NCBI RefSeq assembly: GCF_003594875.1
Contig: NZ_QZEY01000002.1
Coordinates: 434,001-498,000, forward strand
Length of the DNA: 64,000 nt
Source of the DNA: Bailinhaonella thermotolerans
GTDB lineage: Bacteria; Actinomycetota; Actinomycetes; Streptosporangiales; Streptosporangiaceae
Reading direction: 5' to 3'
The position numbers were made by a program, and so were the translations under genes. How positions within the stretch are numbered: position 1 is the first letter of the stretch; each line of letters opens with the position of its first letter. This document shows positions 44,524 to 52,700 of the stretch, piece after piece. Under the pieces are notes generated by a model. It did not search any database and had not been told where the DNA came from. It saw only the letters and a list, made by a program, of their open reading frames with translations.

Positions 44524-45734
44524 CCCGGCGGGCGCGGGGAGGCGGCGACCGCCTGGTCCCCGCGCGGCTGAGCCCGTCCGACGTGGCCCGGCTCGGCGCC
44601 GCCGGGCTGCGGGCCCGGCCCACGCGCGTGGTGCTGTCGGCGCTGGGCATCGCGATCGGCATCGCCACGATGGTCGCGGTGATCGGCATCTCCTCCTCCA
44701 GCCGTGAGCAGCTCCTGCGCCAGCTCGACGCCCTGGGCACCAACCTGCTGCGGGTCCAGCCCGGGCAGACCATGTTCGGCGAGGACTCCCGGCTGCCGAA
44801 GGAGGCCGTGGACATGGTGTCGCGGATCGGCCCGGTCTACACCGCCTCGGCGACCGGCAAGGTGGACGCCACGATCCGCCGCACCGACCGCGTCCCCAAG
44901 GAGGTCACCGGCGGCATCGCCGTCCAGGCGGCCACGCCCGCCCTGCTGACCACCCTGGAGGGCCGGGTACGGCAGGGCACCTGGCTGAACGCCGCCACCG
45001 AGCGGCAGCCGGCGGTCGTGCTCGGCTCCGTCGCGGCGTCGCGGCTGGGCGTCAGCCGTACGGGCGTGCAGGTGTGGGTGGGGAACCGGTGGTTCACGGT
45101 GGTCGGCATCCTGGACCCGATGCCGCTCGCGCCGGAGGTCGAGCGGTCGGCCCTGATCGGCTTCCCCGCCGCCGAGCGGTACCTGGGCTTCGACGGGCAC
45201 CCGACCACCGTCTACGAGCGTTCGGCGAACGAGTCGGTGACGGCGGTGGCCGACGTGCTGCCGCGCACGGTCAACCCCGAGAACCCCGACGAGGTCGAGG
45301 TCAGCCGCCCCTCGGACGCGCTGGCGGCCCGCGCGGCGGCGGCCGGGGCGTTCACCAACCTGCTGCTCGGCCTCGGCGCCGTCGCCCTGCTCGTCGGCGG
45401 GGTGGGCGTGGCCAACACGATGGTGATCTCGGTGCTGGAACGCCGCAGGGAGATCGGCCTGCGCCGCTCCCTGGGCGCCACCCGGGGCCAGGTGCGGATC
45501 CAGTTCCTCACCGAGTCGCTGCTGCTGTCGGTCCTCGGCGGCGTGGTGGGCTCGGTGCTGGGGGCCGCCGTGACGGTCGGCTACGCCGTCTCACGCGGCT
45601 GGCCCCCGGTCGTGCCGCCCTGGGCCCTGGGCGCGGCCCTCGGCGCGACCGTGGCGATCGGGGTGATCGCCGGGATCTACCCGGCGGTTCGGGCGGCACG
45701 CCTGGCGCCCACTGTGGCGCTCAACACACCCTGA
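44520..45734 (+). CDS. MacB-type (FtsX-fold) ABC permease
   Basis: A 404-residue permease with the MacB topology: segment 1 at about 38-58 (VLSALGIAIGIATMVAVIGI), a large extracytoplasmic domain (about 60-280), and three segments in the FtsX domain (LLLGLGAVALLVGGVGVANT, LLLSVLGGVVGSVLGAAVTV, ALGATVAIGVIAGIYPAVRA). The cytoplasmic loop ERRREIGLRRSLGATRGQVR is the family's conserved element. It is the last gene of the operon. Confidence 0.92.
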   Translation: MTRRARGGGDRLVPARLSPSDVARLGAAGLRARPTRVVLSALGIAIGIATMVAVIGISSSSREQLLRQLDALGTNLLRVQPGQTMFGEDSRLPKEAVDMVSRIGPVYTASATGKVDATIRRTDRVPKEVTGGIAVQAATPALLTTLEGRVRQGTWLNAATERQPAVVLGSVAASRLGVSRTGVQVWVGNRWFTVVGILDPMPLAPEVERSALIGFPAAERYLGFDGHPTTVYERSANESVTAVADVLPRTVNPENPDEVEVSRPSDALAARAAAAGAFTNLLLGLGAVALLVGGVGVANTMVISVLERRREIGLRRSLGATRGQVRIQFLTESLLLSVLGGVVGSVLGAAVTVGYAVSRGWPPVVPPWALGAALGATVAIGVIAGIYPAVRAARLAPTVALNTP

Positions 45735-45752
45735 ATCTCCCGAATCCCAGGT

Positions 45753-45780
45753 TTGACAGGCCGAGCGGGATGGGTAAGGG
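45753..45780 (+). promoter_or_regulatory. candidate promoter of the 56-residue protein
   Basis: TTGACA (45753-45758) is a perfect -35 hexamer; TAAGGG (45775-45780) is a weak -10 at 16 bp. It lies 32 bp before the small gene's ATG and 18 bp after the permease stop, so the small gene probably has its own start of transcription. Confidence 0.45.
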
Positions 45781-45812
45781 GAGCCTTAATCACTCCCGAG
45801 AGAGAAGGTGAG

Positions 45813-45983
45813 ATGGGCGAGTTCACGGCGACGATCCAGGAGCGCCTCGAGCAGGCGTACGCCGAACTGCGGTCGGCCAGGGCCAGCGGCGACGACTTCC
45901 TGGCGGACGCTCAGGCGGCGGAGATCGAGGACCTGCGCAGGGTCGCGGCGGAGCACGGCGTCGAGCTCACCCGCTGCGCCTAG
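45813..45983 (+). CDS. 56-residue helical protein
   Basis: A small acidic protein, MGEFTATIQERLEQAYAELR at its start, then SARASGDDFLADAQAAEIED and ending HGVELTRCA. It is predicted to be nearly all helix with heptad-like spacing of hydrophobic residues. The ATG has AAGGTGAG directly upstream and a perfect -35 hexamer further up; a hairpin follows the stop. These signals support a real gene despite its size. Function unknown. Confidence 0.7.
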   Translation: MGEFTATIQERLEQAYAELRSARASGDDFLADAQAAEIEDLRRVAAEHGVELTRCA

Positions 45984-46025
45984 AGCGCCCGCGCGCCCCC
46001 CGCGGGCCCGCGACCATGACACGGC

Positions 46026-46058
46026 GGCCGCCGCCCGGACCCGGTCCGGGCGGCGGCC
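46026..46058. terminator. perfect 14-bp GC hairpin between converging genes
   Basis: GGCCGCCGCCCGGA and TCCGGGCGGCGGCC pair perfectly with a 5-base loop, 42 bp after the small gene and 53 bp from the end of the inositol monophosphatase gene on the other strand. Probably bidirectional. Confidence 0.72.
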
Positions 46059-46111
46059 CCTGTCGTGCGCGCCTGGACACCTCTCCGGCCGCCCGCTCCC
46101 GCGCCTCGCCG

Positions 46112-46921
46112 TCAGGCGTCGCGCTCGGGGTCCAGGGGGACCAGGAGGTCGTGCAGCTCGGCGAACAGCTCCGGGGCGGCGCAGACGGTCATGTCGGGGT
46201 TGGCGGGCCGCCCGCGCAGGCCGCCGACGCGGGCCCCGGCCTCCTCGGCGATCAGGCCGCCGGCCGCGACGTCCCAGCGCTGCGGGCCGCGCTCGAAGTA
46301 GCCGTCCACCCGGCCGGAGGCCACCGAGCACAGGTCCACGGCGGCCGAGCCCCCGCGCCGGATGTCCCGCACCCGGGGCAGCACCTCGCGCAGCACCTCG
46401 GACTGGATCTCGCGGCGGCCCGCGCCGTACCCGAAGCCGGTCGCGATCAGGGCCCGGGCCAGCGGGACGCCGGTGTTGCAGCGCAGCCGCTCGCCGCCCA
46501 GCCACGCGCCGCGCCCGCGCACGGCGGTGAACACCTCCCCGCGGGGGGCCACGTCCACCACGCCCACCACGGCCTCGCCGTCCACCTCGGCGGCGACGCT
46601 CACGGCCCATTCGGGCAGGCCGTACAGGAAGTTCACCGTGCCGTCGATCGGGTCGACCACCCAGCGCACCCCCGTGCGGCCGGGCGAGGAGCCGCCCTCC
46701 TCGCCCAGGATCGAGTCGTGCGGCCGGGCGGCGGCGATGCGCGCCCGGATCAGCTCCTCGGCCTCCCGGTCGAGCGCGGTGACCACGTCGGTCGGGCTGG
46801 ACTTGGTGTCCACCACCTCGGGCCGGGGCGGGCGCTTGGCCACCAGCATCGCGCCCGCCTCCCGCGCGGCCGCGGCGGCGATGCCGAGGAGTTCGTCAAG
46901 ATCGTGATCAGTGCCGGTCAT
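46112..46921 (-). CDS. inositol monophosphatase family protein
   Basis: A 269-residue Mg2+-dependent phosphatase. Metal-binding motifs are ILGEEGGSS, VVDPIDGTVNFLYGLPEWAV and the C-terminal WDVAAGGLIAEEAGARV. The catalytic Thr-Asp loop is supplied by SSPTDVVTALDREAEE. Substrates may be inositol-phosphate, histidinol-phosphate or related sugars. The ATG at 46921 has GGAGG eight bases upstream and is preferred over an in-frame ATG at 46939. It lies 42 bp after the S9 peptidase gene in the same direction. Confidence 0.92.
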   Translation of the reverse strand: MTGTDHDLDELLGIAAAAAREAGAMLVAKRPPRPEVVDTKSSPTDVVTALDREAEELIRARIAAARPHDSILGEEGGSSPGRTGVRWVVDPIDGTVNFLYGLPEWAVSVAAEVDGEAVVGVVDVAPRGEVFTAVRGRGAWLGGERLRCNTGVPLARALIATGFGYGAGRREIQSEVLREVLPRVRDIRRGGSAAVDLCSVASGRVDGYFERGPQRWDVAAGGLIAEEAGARVGGLRGRPANPDMTVCAAPELFAELHDLLVPLDPERDA

Positions 46922-46963
46922 GTCCCGATCCTCCCGCATCGCCGCCGCCCGGGATCCGCCGGG

Positions 46964-48949
46964 TCACAGCAGGTCGGGGCGGGTCCACTCCTCGCCGAGC
47001 ACGTGCCGCGCGAGGAAGGCGAGCACCGTCTCGTACCACGCGACGATGTTGCCGGGCTTCTGGATCCAGTGCCCCTCGTCGGGGAAGTACAGGAACTTGG
47101 CGTCCACCTCGTGCCTGACCAGGTCCCACCAGAGCCGCAGCGCCTCGCCGATCGGCACCCGGTAGTCCTTGTCGCCGTGGATCACGAGCATCGGGGTGCG
47201 GATCCGCTCGACGTGGGCGTGCGGGGACATGAGGCGGTTCCGCTCGCTGCCGGGCGGGCCGAACTCGCGCTGCCAGTACCCCGCGACGTCCGTGGTCGCC
47301 CCGAAGCCCGCCAGCTCCCACAGCGAGGCGTGGGTGACGATCGCCCTGAACCGCTCGGTGTGCCCGGCGAGCCAGTTCGCCATGTAGCCGCCGAACGAGC
47401 CGCCCATCGCGGCCACCCGCGCGGAGTCCACGTCCGGCCGCTCCAGGCACGCGTCGGTGATCGCCTCCAGGTCGCCCTGGACGACCTCGCCCCAGCGGCC
47501 CCACCCACGCTCGATGTGGCGCGGGCCGTACCCGGTGGACAGGGCGGGGTCGGGCAGCAGGACGGCGTACCCGTGGGCGGCCATGATCCACGGGTTCCAG
47601 CGCCACTGCCAGTCGTTCCAGCTCCCCAGCGGGCCGCCGTGGATCCACAGCAGCAGCGGCGCGGGCGAGCCCGCCGAGGCCCCGGAGGGCAGCACGAGCC
47701 AGGCGCGCAGCGGCGTGCCGTCGGGGGCCTCGGCGCGCACCTCGGCGACCGTGCCGGGCGTCTCCAGCGGCGCGGCCGGGGACGGCAGGGCGACGTGCTC
47801 GCCGGTGGCGACGTCGATCCGGACCGGCGCCGGGGCCTGGCCGACCGCCCCGCGCAGCGCGTAGACGTGACGGCCGTCCGGGGAGGGGCACGGCTCGGAG
47901 TACGCCGCGTCGTCGGCCGTCAGCCGCGTGGTCTCGCCCGTGGACAGGTCGTGGCGGTACAGGGGGCGGCGGCCGTCGGCGTCGGCGCAGACGTACAGGG
48001 CGTCGGGGCCGAAGGCGAGCGCCGCCGACGGCCACAGCGCGACCGTGGTGGTCTCGCCGGTCTCCAGGTCGAGCACGCGCACCTCGCTGTCCACGGGCGA
48101 CTCGGTGGTGGCGTGGCGCTCGCGGTTGTAGGCGACGCGGCGGCCGTCGGGCGAGATCGCCAGCGGGCCCCAGTGGTCGTACCCGTCCTCGGAGGCGAGC
48201 ACCGTGCGCTCCCCGGTCGCGACGTCGATGGCGACCAGGTCCTCGCGCATCTCGCCGCGCGGCAGCGGCACGGTCCAGCCGGTGATCACGCGGGAGCCGT
48301 CCGGCGTCACCGCGAAAGCCTGCTCGTCCAGCGCGCGGCCGGGCTCGGGCGTCAGGTCCCGCGCCTCCTCCGCCCCGTCCGGGCGCACGGCGGAGGCGAA
48401 CAGCCGCGGCTGGGCGGGCCCGAGGTCGTGGTCCCAGAACCGCACGGGGTAGGACTCGTGCAGGATGGCGGTCACCCCGGCGTCCTCGCGCGCCTTGCGG
48501 CGTTCGGCGTCCCCCTCGGCGGGGCCGGGAAGCACCGGCGAGGCGAACACGATCCGGTCGCTCGCGGCGGCGGCGCGCACGCGGCTGACCCCGTGGGGCC
48601 GGGACAGCAGGCGGCGGGCCTCGCCCCCGGCGCGCGGCAGCAGCCACAGCGCGGGCACGTCGGCGTCGTCCCCGCCCTCCTTGGCCTCAGGGTCCGGTCT
48701 GCGCGCGGTGAACAGCAGGTCCCCCGAGGACGTGAACTCCGCCCCCGCCTCGCCCTTGGCCGAGCGCGTGAGCCGTGCGGCGGGACGCTCGCCCGCGGGG
48801 TCGATCTCCCAGACGGCCGTGCCGTACGACTTGCCGTCGGGGTTCAGCGACTGGACGACGGAGACGAGCCGGGCGCCGTCCGGGGACAACCGCAGCGACG
48901 TTACGCGGCGGATGGCGACATATTCCCTGATGTCCTTAAAGACGCTCAC
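46964..48949 (-). CDS. S9 family prolyl-oligopeptidase-like peptidase
   Basis: A 661-residue serine peptidase. Residues about 1-400 are a beta-propeller of WD40/PD40-like repeats (LAISPDGRRVAYNRE, CPSPDGRHVYALRG). The C-terminal alpha/beta hydrolase has the nucleophile elbow GGSFGGYMANW, the Asp in VIHGDKDYRVP and the His in PDEGHWIQKPGN. It probably cleaves oligopeptides in the cytosol. The GTG at 48949 (VSVFKDIREYVAIRRV) is the best start; the longer open frame upstream is the shadow of hemH. Confidence 0.92.
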   Translation of the reverse strand: MSVFKDIREYVAIRRVTSLRLSPDGARLVSVVQSLNPDGKSYGTAVWEIDPAGERPAARLTRSAKGEAGAEFTSSGDLLFTARRPDPEAKEGGDDADVPALWLLPRAGGEARRLLSRPHGVSRVRAAAASDRIVFASPVLPGPAEGDAERRKAREDAGVTAILHESYPVRFWDHDLGPAQPRLFASAVRPDGAEEARDLTPEPGRALDEQAFAVTPDGSRVITGWTVPLPRGEMREDLVAIDVATGERTVLASEDGYDHWGPLAISPDGRRVAYNRERHATTESPVDSEVRVLDLETGETTTVALWPSAALAFGPDALYVCADADGRRPLYRHDLSTGETTRLTADDAAYSEPCPSPDGRHVYALRGAVGQAPAPVRIDVATGEHVALPSPAAPLETPGTVAEVRAEAPDGTPLRAWLVLPSGASAGSPAPLLLWIHGGPLGSWNDWQWRWNPWIMAAHGYAVLLPDPALSTGYGPRHIERGWGRWGEVVQGDLEAITDACLERPDVDSARVAAMGGSFGGYMANWLAGHTERFRAIVTHASLWELAGFGATTDVAGYWQREFGPPGSERNRLMSPHAHVERIRTPMLVIHGDKDYRVPIGEALRLWWDLVRHEVDAKFLYFPDEGHWIQKPGNIVAWYETVLAFLARHVLGEEWTRPDLL

Positions 48950-49056
48950 TTGATCGACGCTATCGCGTGAGGCTCCCCGGCGCGCCCCGTTCGGCCCCGC
49001 GTCAGGGTAAACGCGCGGATCCCCGGGGCGCGCGCGACGCGCCCCGGGCCCCGCGG

Positions 49057-49992
49057 CTACTCGGCGGGGGCCGCGTGCGGGGCGGGCTCGGGCTCGGCCG
49101 CCAGGTCGCGGACCATCCGGACGAAGGCCGGGTGGGTCCCGGCGGTGCCGGCGCGGGCGAAGGCCATGCCCAGCTTCGCGGCCAGGGCGGCGGCCTCCTC
49201 GTCCAGGTCGTAGACGACCTCCATGTGGTCGGAGACGAACCCGATGGGGGCCACCACGACCGCGCGGGTCCCGGCGGCGTGCAGCGCCTCCAGGTGGTCG
49301 AGCACGTCGGGCTCCAGCCAGGGGATGTGCGGCGGGCCGCTGCGGCTCTGCCACACCAGGTCGTACGGCCGGTCCCCGCCCACGGCGGCGGCGACGAGCG
49401 CGGCCGTCTCGCGGAGCTGGGCCTCGTAGGGGCTCTTGCCCGCCATCGACACCGGGATGCTGTGCGCGGTGAAGACCAGGCGCGCCTCGCCGCGCGCGTC
49501 CTCCGGCAGGGAGGCGAGCGCGTCGCGCACCCGGTCGGCGTTGGCCTCGACGAAGCCGGGGTGGTCGTGGTAGTGCCGCAGCGGCACGATCTCCGGGGCG
49601 CCGGGGCCCACGGCCGCGCGGGCGGCCTCGATCGCGTCGAGGTACTGCCGGCAGCTCGACCACGAGCAGTACGCGGCGGTGATGAAGGCGGCGGCCCGCC
49701 GTACGCCGTCGGCGGCCATCTGGCGGAGGGTGTCCTCAAGGAGGGGGTGCCAGTTGCGGTTGCCCCAGTAGATCGGGAGGCCGAACCCCTCCCCGACCGC
49801 GGCGATCAGCTCGCGGTTCTGCGCGTTGATGGGGCTGACCCCGCCGAACCGGTGGTAGTGCTCGGCGACCTCCAGCAGCCGCTCGCGCGGGACGTTCCGG
49901 CCGCGGGTCACGTTCTCCAGGAAGGGCAGCACGTCGTCGGGCTTCTCCGGCCCCCCGAAGGACACGACGAGCAGGGCGTCATAGCTGGTCAT
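49057..49992 (-). CDS. hemH: ferrochelatase (coproporphyrin type)
   Basis: A 311-residue enzyme. It has VVSFGGPEKPDDV, the catalytic His in VFTAHSIPVSMAGKSPYEAQ, the acidic partner strand FVSDHMEVVYDLDEEAA, and PIYWGNRNWHPLLEDTL. Actinobacterial ferrochelatases act on coproporphyrin III and are also named CpfC. Cysteines occur in YCSWSSCRQY, but the C-terminus (MVRDLAAEPEPAPHAAPAE) has no Cys cluster, so a 2Fe-2S centre like that reported for some bacterial ferrochelatases is not evident. GGGAG precedes the ATG. Confidence 0.93.
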   Translation of the reverse strand: MTSYDALLVVSFGGPEKPDDVLPFLENVTRGRNVPRERLLEVAEHYHRFGGVSPINAQNRELIAAVGEGFGLPIYWGNRNWHPLLEDTLRQMAADGVRRAAAFITAAYCSWSSCRQYLDAIEAARAAVGPGAPEIVPLRHYHDHPGFVEANADRVRDALASLPEDARGEARLVFTAHSIPVSMAGKSPYEAQLRETAALVAAAVGGDRPYDLVWQSRSGPPHIPWLEPDVLDHLEALHAAGTRAVVVAPIGFVSDHMEVVYDLDEEAAALAAKLGMAFARAGTAGTHPAFVRMVRDLAAEPEPAPHAAPAE

Positions 49993-50001
49993 AGTGCTCC
50001 C

Positions 50002-50007
50002 AGCCTA
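50002..50007 (-). promoter_or_regulatory. candidate -10 element TAGGCT before hemH
   Basis: TAGGCT on the minus strand, 9 bases before the hemH ATG and inside the 21-bp gap after the transglycosylase gene. Spacing suggests a near-leaderless internal transcript; a ribosome-binding site also fits, so read-through translation is equally possible. Confidence 0.3.
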
Positions 50008-50013
50008 GACGGC

Positions 50014-51240
50014 CTACGGATAGCTCCGGGCGTAGGCGTCGGCCAGGGCGAGCACCTTGCGGACGTACGCGTCGGAGTGGTTGTAGTGCCACACCGCCTT
50101 GGCCAGGCCCTCCCGCCCCCGGGTCGCCCCGTGTTTGCACAGGTAGATCGCGGCCGCCGGGACCGCGTCGTAGGCGTTGTGGACGTCCTTCCTCCCGTCG
50201 CCGTCGCCGTCCACGCCGTACGACCTCCACGTCGAGGGCAGGAACTGCATGGGGCCGAGCGCCCCGGCGCTGGACGGGCCGGAGTTGCGCCCGTGGTCGC
50301 TCTCCACCTGGCCGATCGCCGCGAGCACCGACCAGTGCAGGCCGGGGCAGGTGTGCGCGGAGCTCTTGTAGAGCTCCAGGTAGGTGAGCGGCCTGGGCCG
50401 CTCGGGCTCCGGCGGCGGCGTGGGGGACGGCGCCGGGGGCGCCGGCTCCGCCGTCTCTCCGCCGAGGGCGACCACCTGGGCGTTCCGCCCCAGGACGCCG
50501 CGGACGCCCCGGCCCACCTTGGCGCTGTCGGCCTTCTGGGCGCCCACGAGCACCGCGACGCCCGGCAGGAGGCCGAGCCGGGTCCCGAGGGCGGGGTTGA
50601 CGATGCCGTCCACGCCGGGCAGGCCCAGCGGGGCCGAGCCGCCGACGCGCACCCGCCGCCCGGCCACCGTGTGGTCGGCCCCGAGCCGCAGCCCCAGGTC
50701 CCGCTGCGCGGCCGAGGACACGATCAGCTCGCCGCGCTCCAGCGCCCGCCACAGCCCGTCCTCGGCGGCGGTGCCCGGCGGGGTGAGCGGCCGGAACCGG
50801 GCCGGGTCCACGGCGAGCAGGCTCAGGGGGCGCGGGCCCGCCGCGACCGCGCCGCCGTCCAGCACCACCACGCCGTCCACCCCGTCGAGCCCGGCGATGC
50901 GCCCGGCCAGCGCGCGGTCCACCGGGGTCTGGGAGATCGCGAACACCTGCGGCGGGGACTTCAGCGCCCACTCCCCGCCCGCGCCGTCCGCGCCGCCCGC
51001 ACCGTCCGTACCGTCCGCGCCGCCCGCGCCGTCCGCGGAGCCGGCGCCGCCCGTGCCGTCGCCCCCGTCCGCCGGCGCCTCCGCCCCGGCCATCCGCGGG
51101 CCCGGGCCCACGGGGGCGGCGCTCCCGTCCAGGACGAGGTAGACGCCGGTCGCGCCGACGCCGGCGACCAGGAACGCGAGCGCGGAGAACGCCAGGAACG
51201 CCCGGGGAAGAGAGGGAAAGCGTTTCACGTTGGACCCCAT
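50014..51240 (-). CDS. membrane-anchored lytic transglycosylase
   Basis: A 408-residue protein. One N-terminal membrane segment (AFLAFSALAFLVAGVGATGV) is followed by a Gly/Ala/Asp-rich linker (about 60-90). A domain of about 180 residues not recognised here comes next (VFAISQTPVDRALAGRIAGL onward). The transglycosylase domain is at about 295-400, with the catalytic Glu in AAIGQVESDHGRNSG and AGALGPMQFLPSTWRSYGVD. It cleaves peptidoglycan glycan strands outside the membrane. The ATG at 51240 is chosen; a GTG at 51228 (VKRFPSLPRAFL) is also plausible. It is divergent from the MFS gene. Confidence 0.85.
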   Translation of the reverse strand: MGSNVKRFPSLPRAFLAFSALAFLVAGVGATGVYLVLDGSAAPVGPGPRMAGAEAPADGGDGTGGAGSADGAGGADGTDGAGGADGAGGEWALKSPPQVFAISQTPVDRALAGRIAGLDGVDGVVVLDGGAVAAGPRPLSLLAVDPARFRPLTPPGTAAEDGLWRALERGELIVSSAAQRDLGLRLGADHTVAGRRVRVGGSAPLGLPGVDGIVNPALGTRLGLLPGVAVLVGAQKADSAKVGRGVRGVLGRNAQVVALGGETAEPAPPAPSPTPPPEPERPRPLTYLELYKSSAHTCPGLHWSVLAAIGQVESDHGRNSGPSSAGALGPMQFLPSTWRSYGVDGDGDGRKDVHNAYDAVPAAAIYLCKHGATRGREGLAKAVWHYNHSDAYVRKVLALADAYARSYP

Positions 51241-51311
51241 GCGACGGTTAGATCCTTTACGCCGGGACGATACGGTCTTGGGCGCACCATTCCACGGGGG
51301 ACGGGAGAGAC

Positions 51312-52511
51312 GTGGCCAACCCATACCGCGGGCTGTTCAGCCTGCCCGGCGCACGCGGCTTCGTGATCGCTGGCTTCATCGGGCGCATGTCCATGTCGAT
51401 GCTGGGAATCGGCGTGCTGCTGCTCGTTCAGGTCGCATCCGAATCGTACGCCACGGCGGGCGCCCTCTCCGCGGTCGTGGGACTGGCGTACGCCGTGGGC
51501 GCGCCGTACTTCAGCCGCCTGGTGGACCGGTTCGGCCAGTCACGCGTGCTCGCCCCGCTGGTGGCGGTGCACGGCGTCACGCTCGCCGGGTTCCTGGCCG
51601 CCGTGGAGGCGGGCGCGCCGCAGTGGACGTGGTTCCTGCTGGCGCTGGTCGCCGGGGCCACCGCGCCGTCGATCGGGTCCATGGTCCGGGCGCGCTGGGC
51701 GCACCTGCTGAACGGCTCATCCCGGCTCCAGACGGCGTTCTCCTTCGAGTCGGTCGTGGACGAGGTCATCTTCGTCACCGGGCCCGCGCTCGTGACGTTC
51801 CTGGCCACCGGGGTGCACCGCGCGGCCGGGGTCGTGCTCGCGCTGCTCGTCACCGTCGCCGGCACCGCCGGGCTGATCCTGCAGAAGGACACCGAGCCGC
51901 CGGTCAGGAAGCGTGAGGAGGGCGTCCGCTCGGGCAGCCCCATGTCGAACCCCGGCATGGTGCTCGTCTCCGTCGCGCTGCTGGCGATGGGCGGCGTCTT
52001 CGGCTCCATCGACGTGCTCGCCGTGGCGTTCGCCGACCACCAGGGCGTGAAGAACCTGGCCGGGCTGCTCATCTCCGCGTTCGCGGGCGGCAGCATGATC
52101 TCCGGCCTGTGGTTCGGGTCGCGCGAGTGGCGCGTCTCCCTGCGCGACCGGTACGTCCGCGCGCTGGCCGTCTTCGCGGTGATGCTGCTCCCGCTGGTCT
52201 TCGTGCACAACATGGTCTTCATGGCGCTCGTGCTGTTCTTCGCCGGCCTCGCGATCTCCCCCACGATCATCACCGCGTACGCGCTGACCGAGCGCCTGGT
52301 CCCGCCGCACCTCCTCACCGAGGGCATGTCCTGGCTCTCCACCGCCGTGGGCGTCGGCGTGGCCGCGGGGGCCGCCGCCGCGGGGCGCCTCGCCGAGTCC
52401 TACGGCGCCCAGAACGCGCTGGCCTTCCCCATGATCTGCGGCCTCCTGGCGGTGGCCCTCGGCCTCTCCGGCTCCCCCCTCCTGCGGGCCACCACCGACC
52501 GGCAGCCCTAG
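51312..52511 (+). CDS. MFS transporter
   Basis: A 399-residue, 12-segment transporter. Segment 1 has FVIAGFIGRMSMSMLGIGVL and the signature loop SRLVDRFGQSRVLAP. A central loop (EPPVRKREEGVRSGSPM) separates the halves; segment 11 has WLSTAVGVGVAAGAAAAGRL. It resembles drug or metabolite exporters; substrate unknown. The GTG at 51312 has GGGAG upstream. Confidence 0.88.
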   Translation: MANPYRGLFSLPGARGFVIAGFIGRMSMSMLGIGVLLLVQVASESYATAGALSAVVGLAYAVGAPYFSRLVDRFGQSRVLAPLVAVHGVTLAGFLAAVEAGAPQWTWFLLALVAGATAPSIGSMVRARWAHLLNGSSRLQTAFSFESVVDEVIFVTGPALVTFLATGVHRAAGVVLALLVTVAGTAGLILQKDTEPPVRKREEGVRSGSPMSNPGMVLVSVALLAMGGVFGSIDVLAVAFADHQGVKNLAGLLISAFAGGSMISGLWFGSREWRVSLRDRYVRALAVFAVMLLPLVFVHNMVFMALVLFFAGLAISPTIITAYALTERLVPPHLLTEGMSWLSTAVGVGVAAGAAAAGRLAESYGAQNALAFPMICGLLAVALGLSGSPLLRATTDRQP

Positions 52512-52700
52512 CCGGCCCCTCTCCGCGGCCGGCCGCGCCCGCGCCCGCGCCATCGCCCTGATCACGGCGGGTCCGGCGGCGGGCCGCGGAGCCCGTCCGG
52601 CACCGGCTCCACGGCGCGGCCGGGCGCCCATGGGACAGGCCCCGGGGACGGGGAAAAGGGATCTGTTGCGGCGAGCGAATCGTGAGTACTCTTCACGTTT

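Noticed and set aside
46964-49663. 899-residue S9 peptidase
   Set aside because: The first 238 residues are a low-complexity shadow of hemH; the conserved protein starts at 48949.
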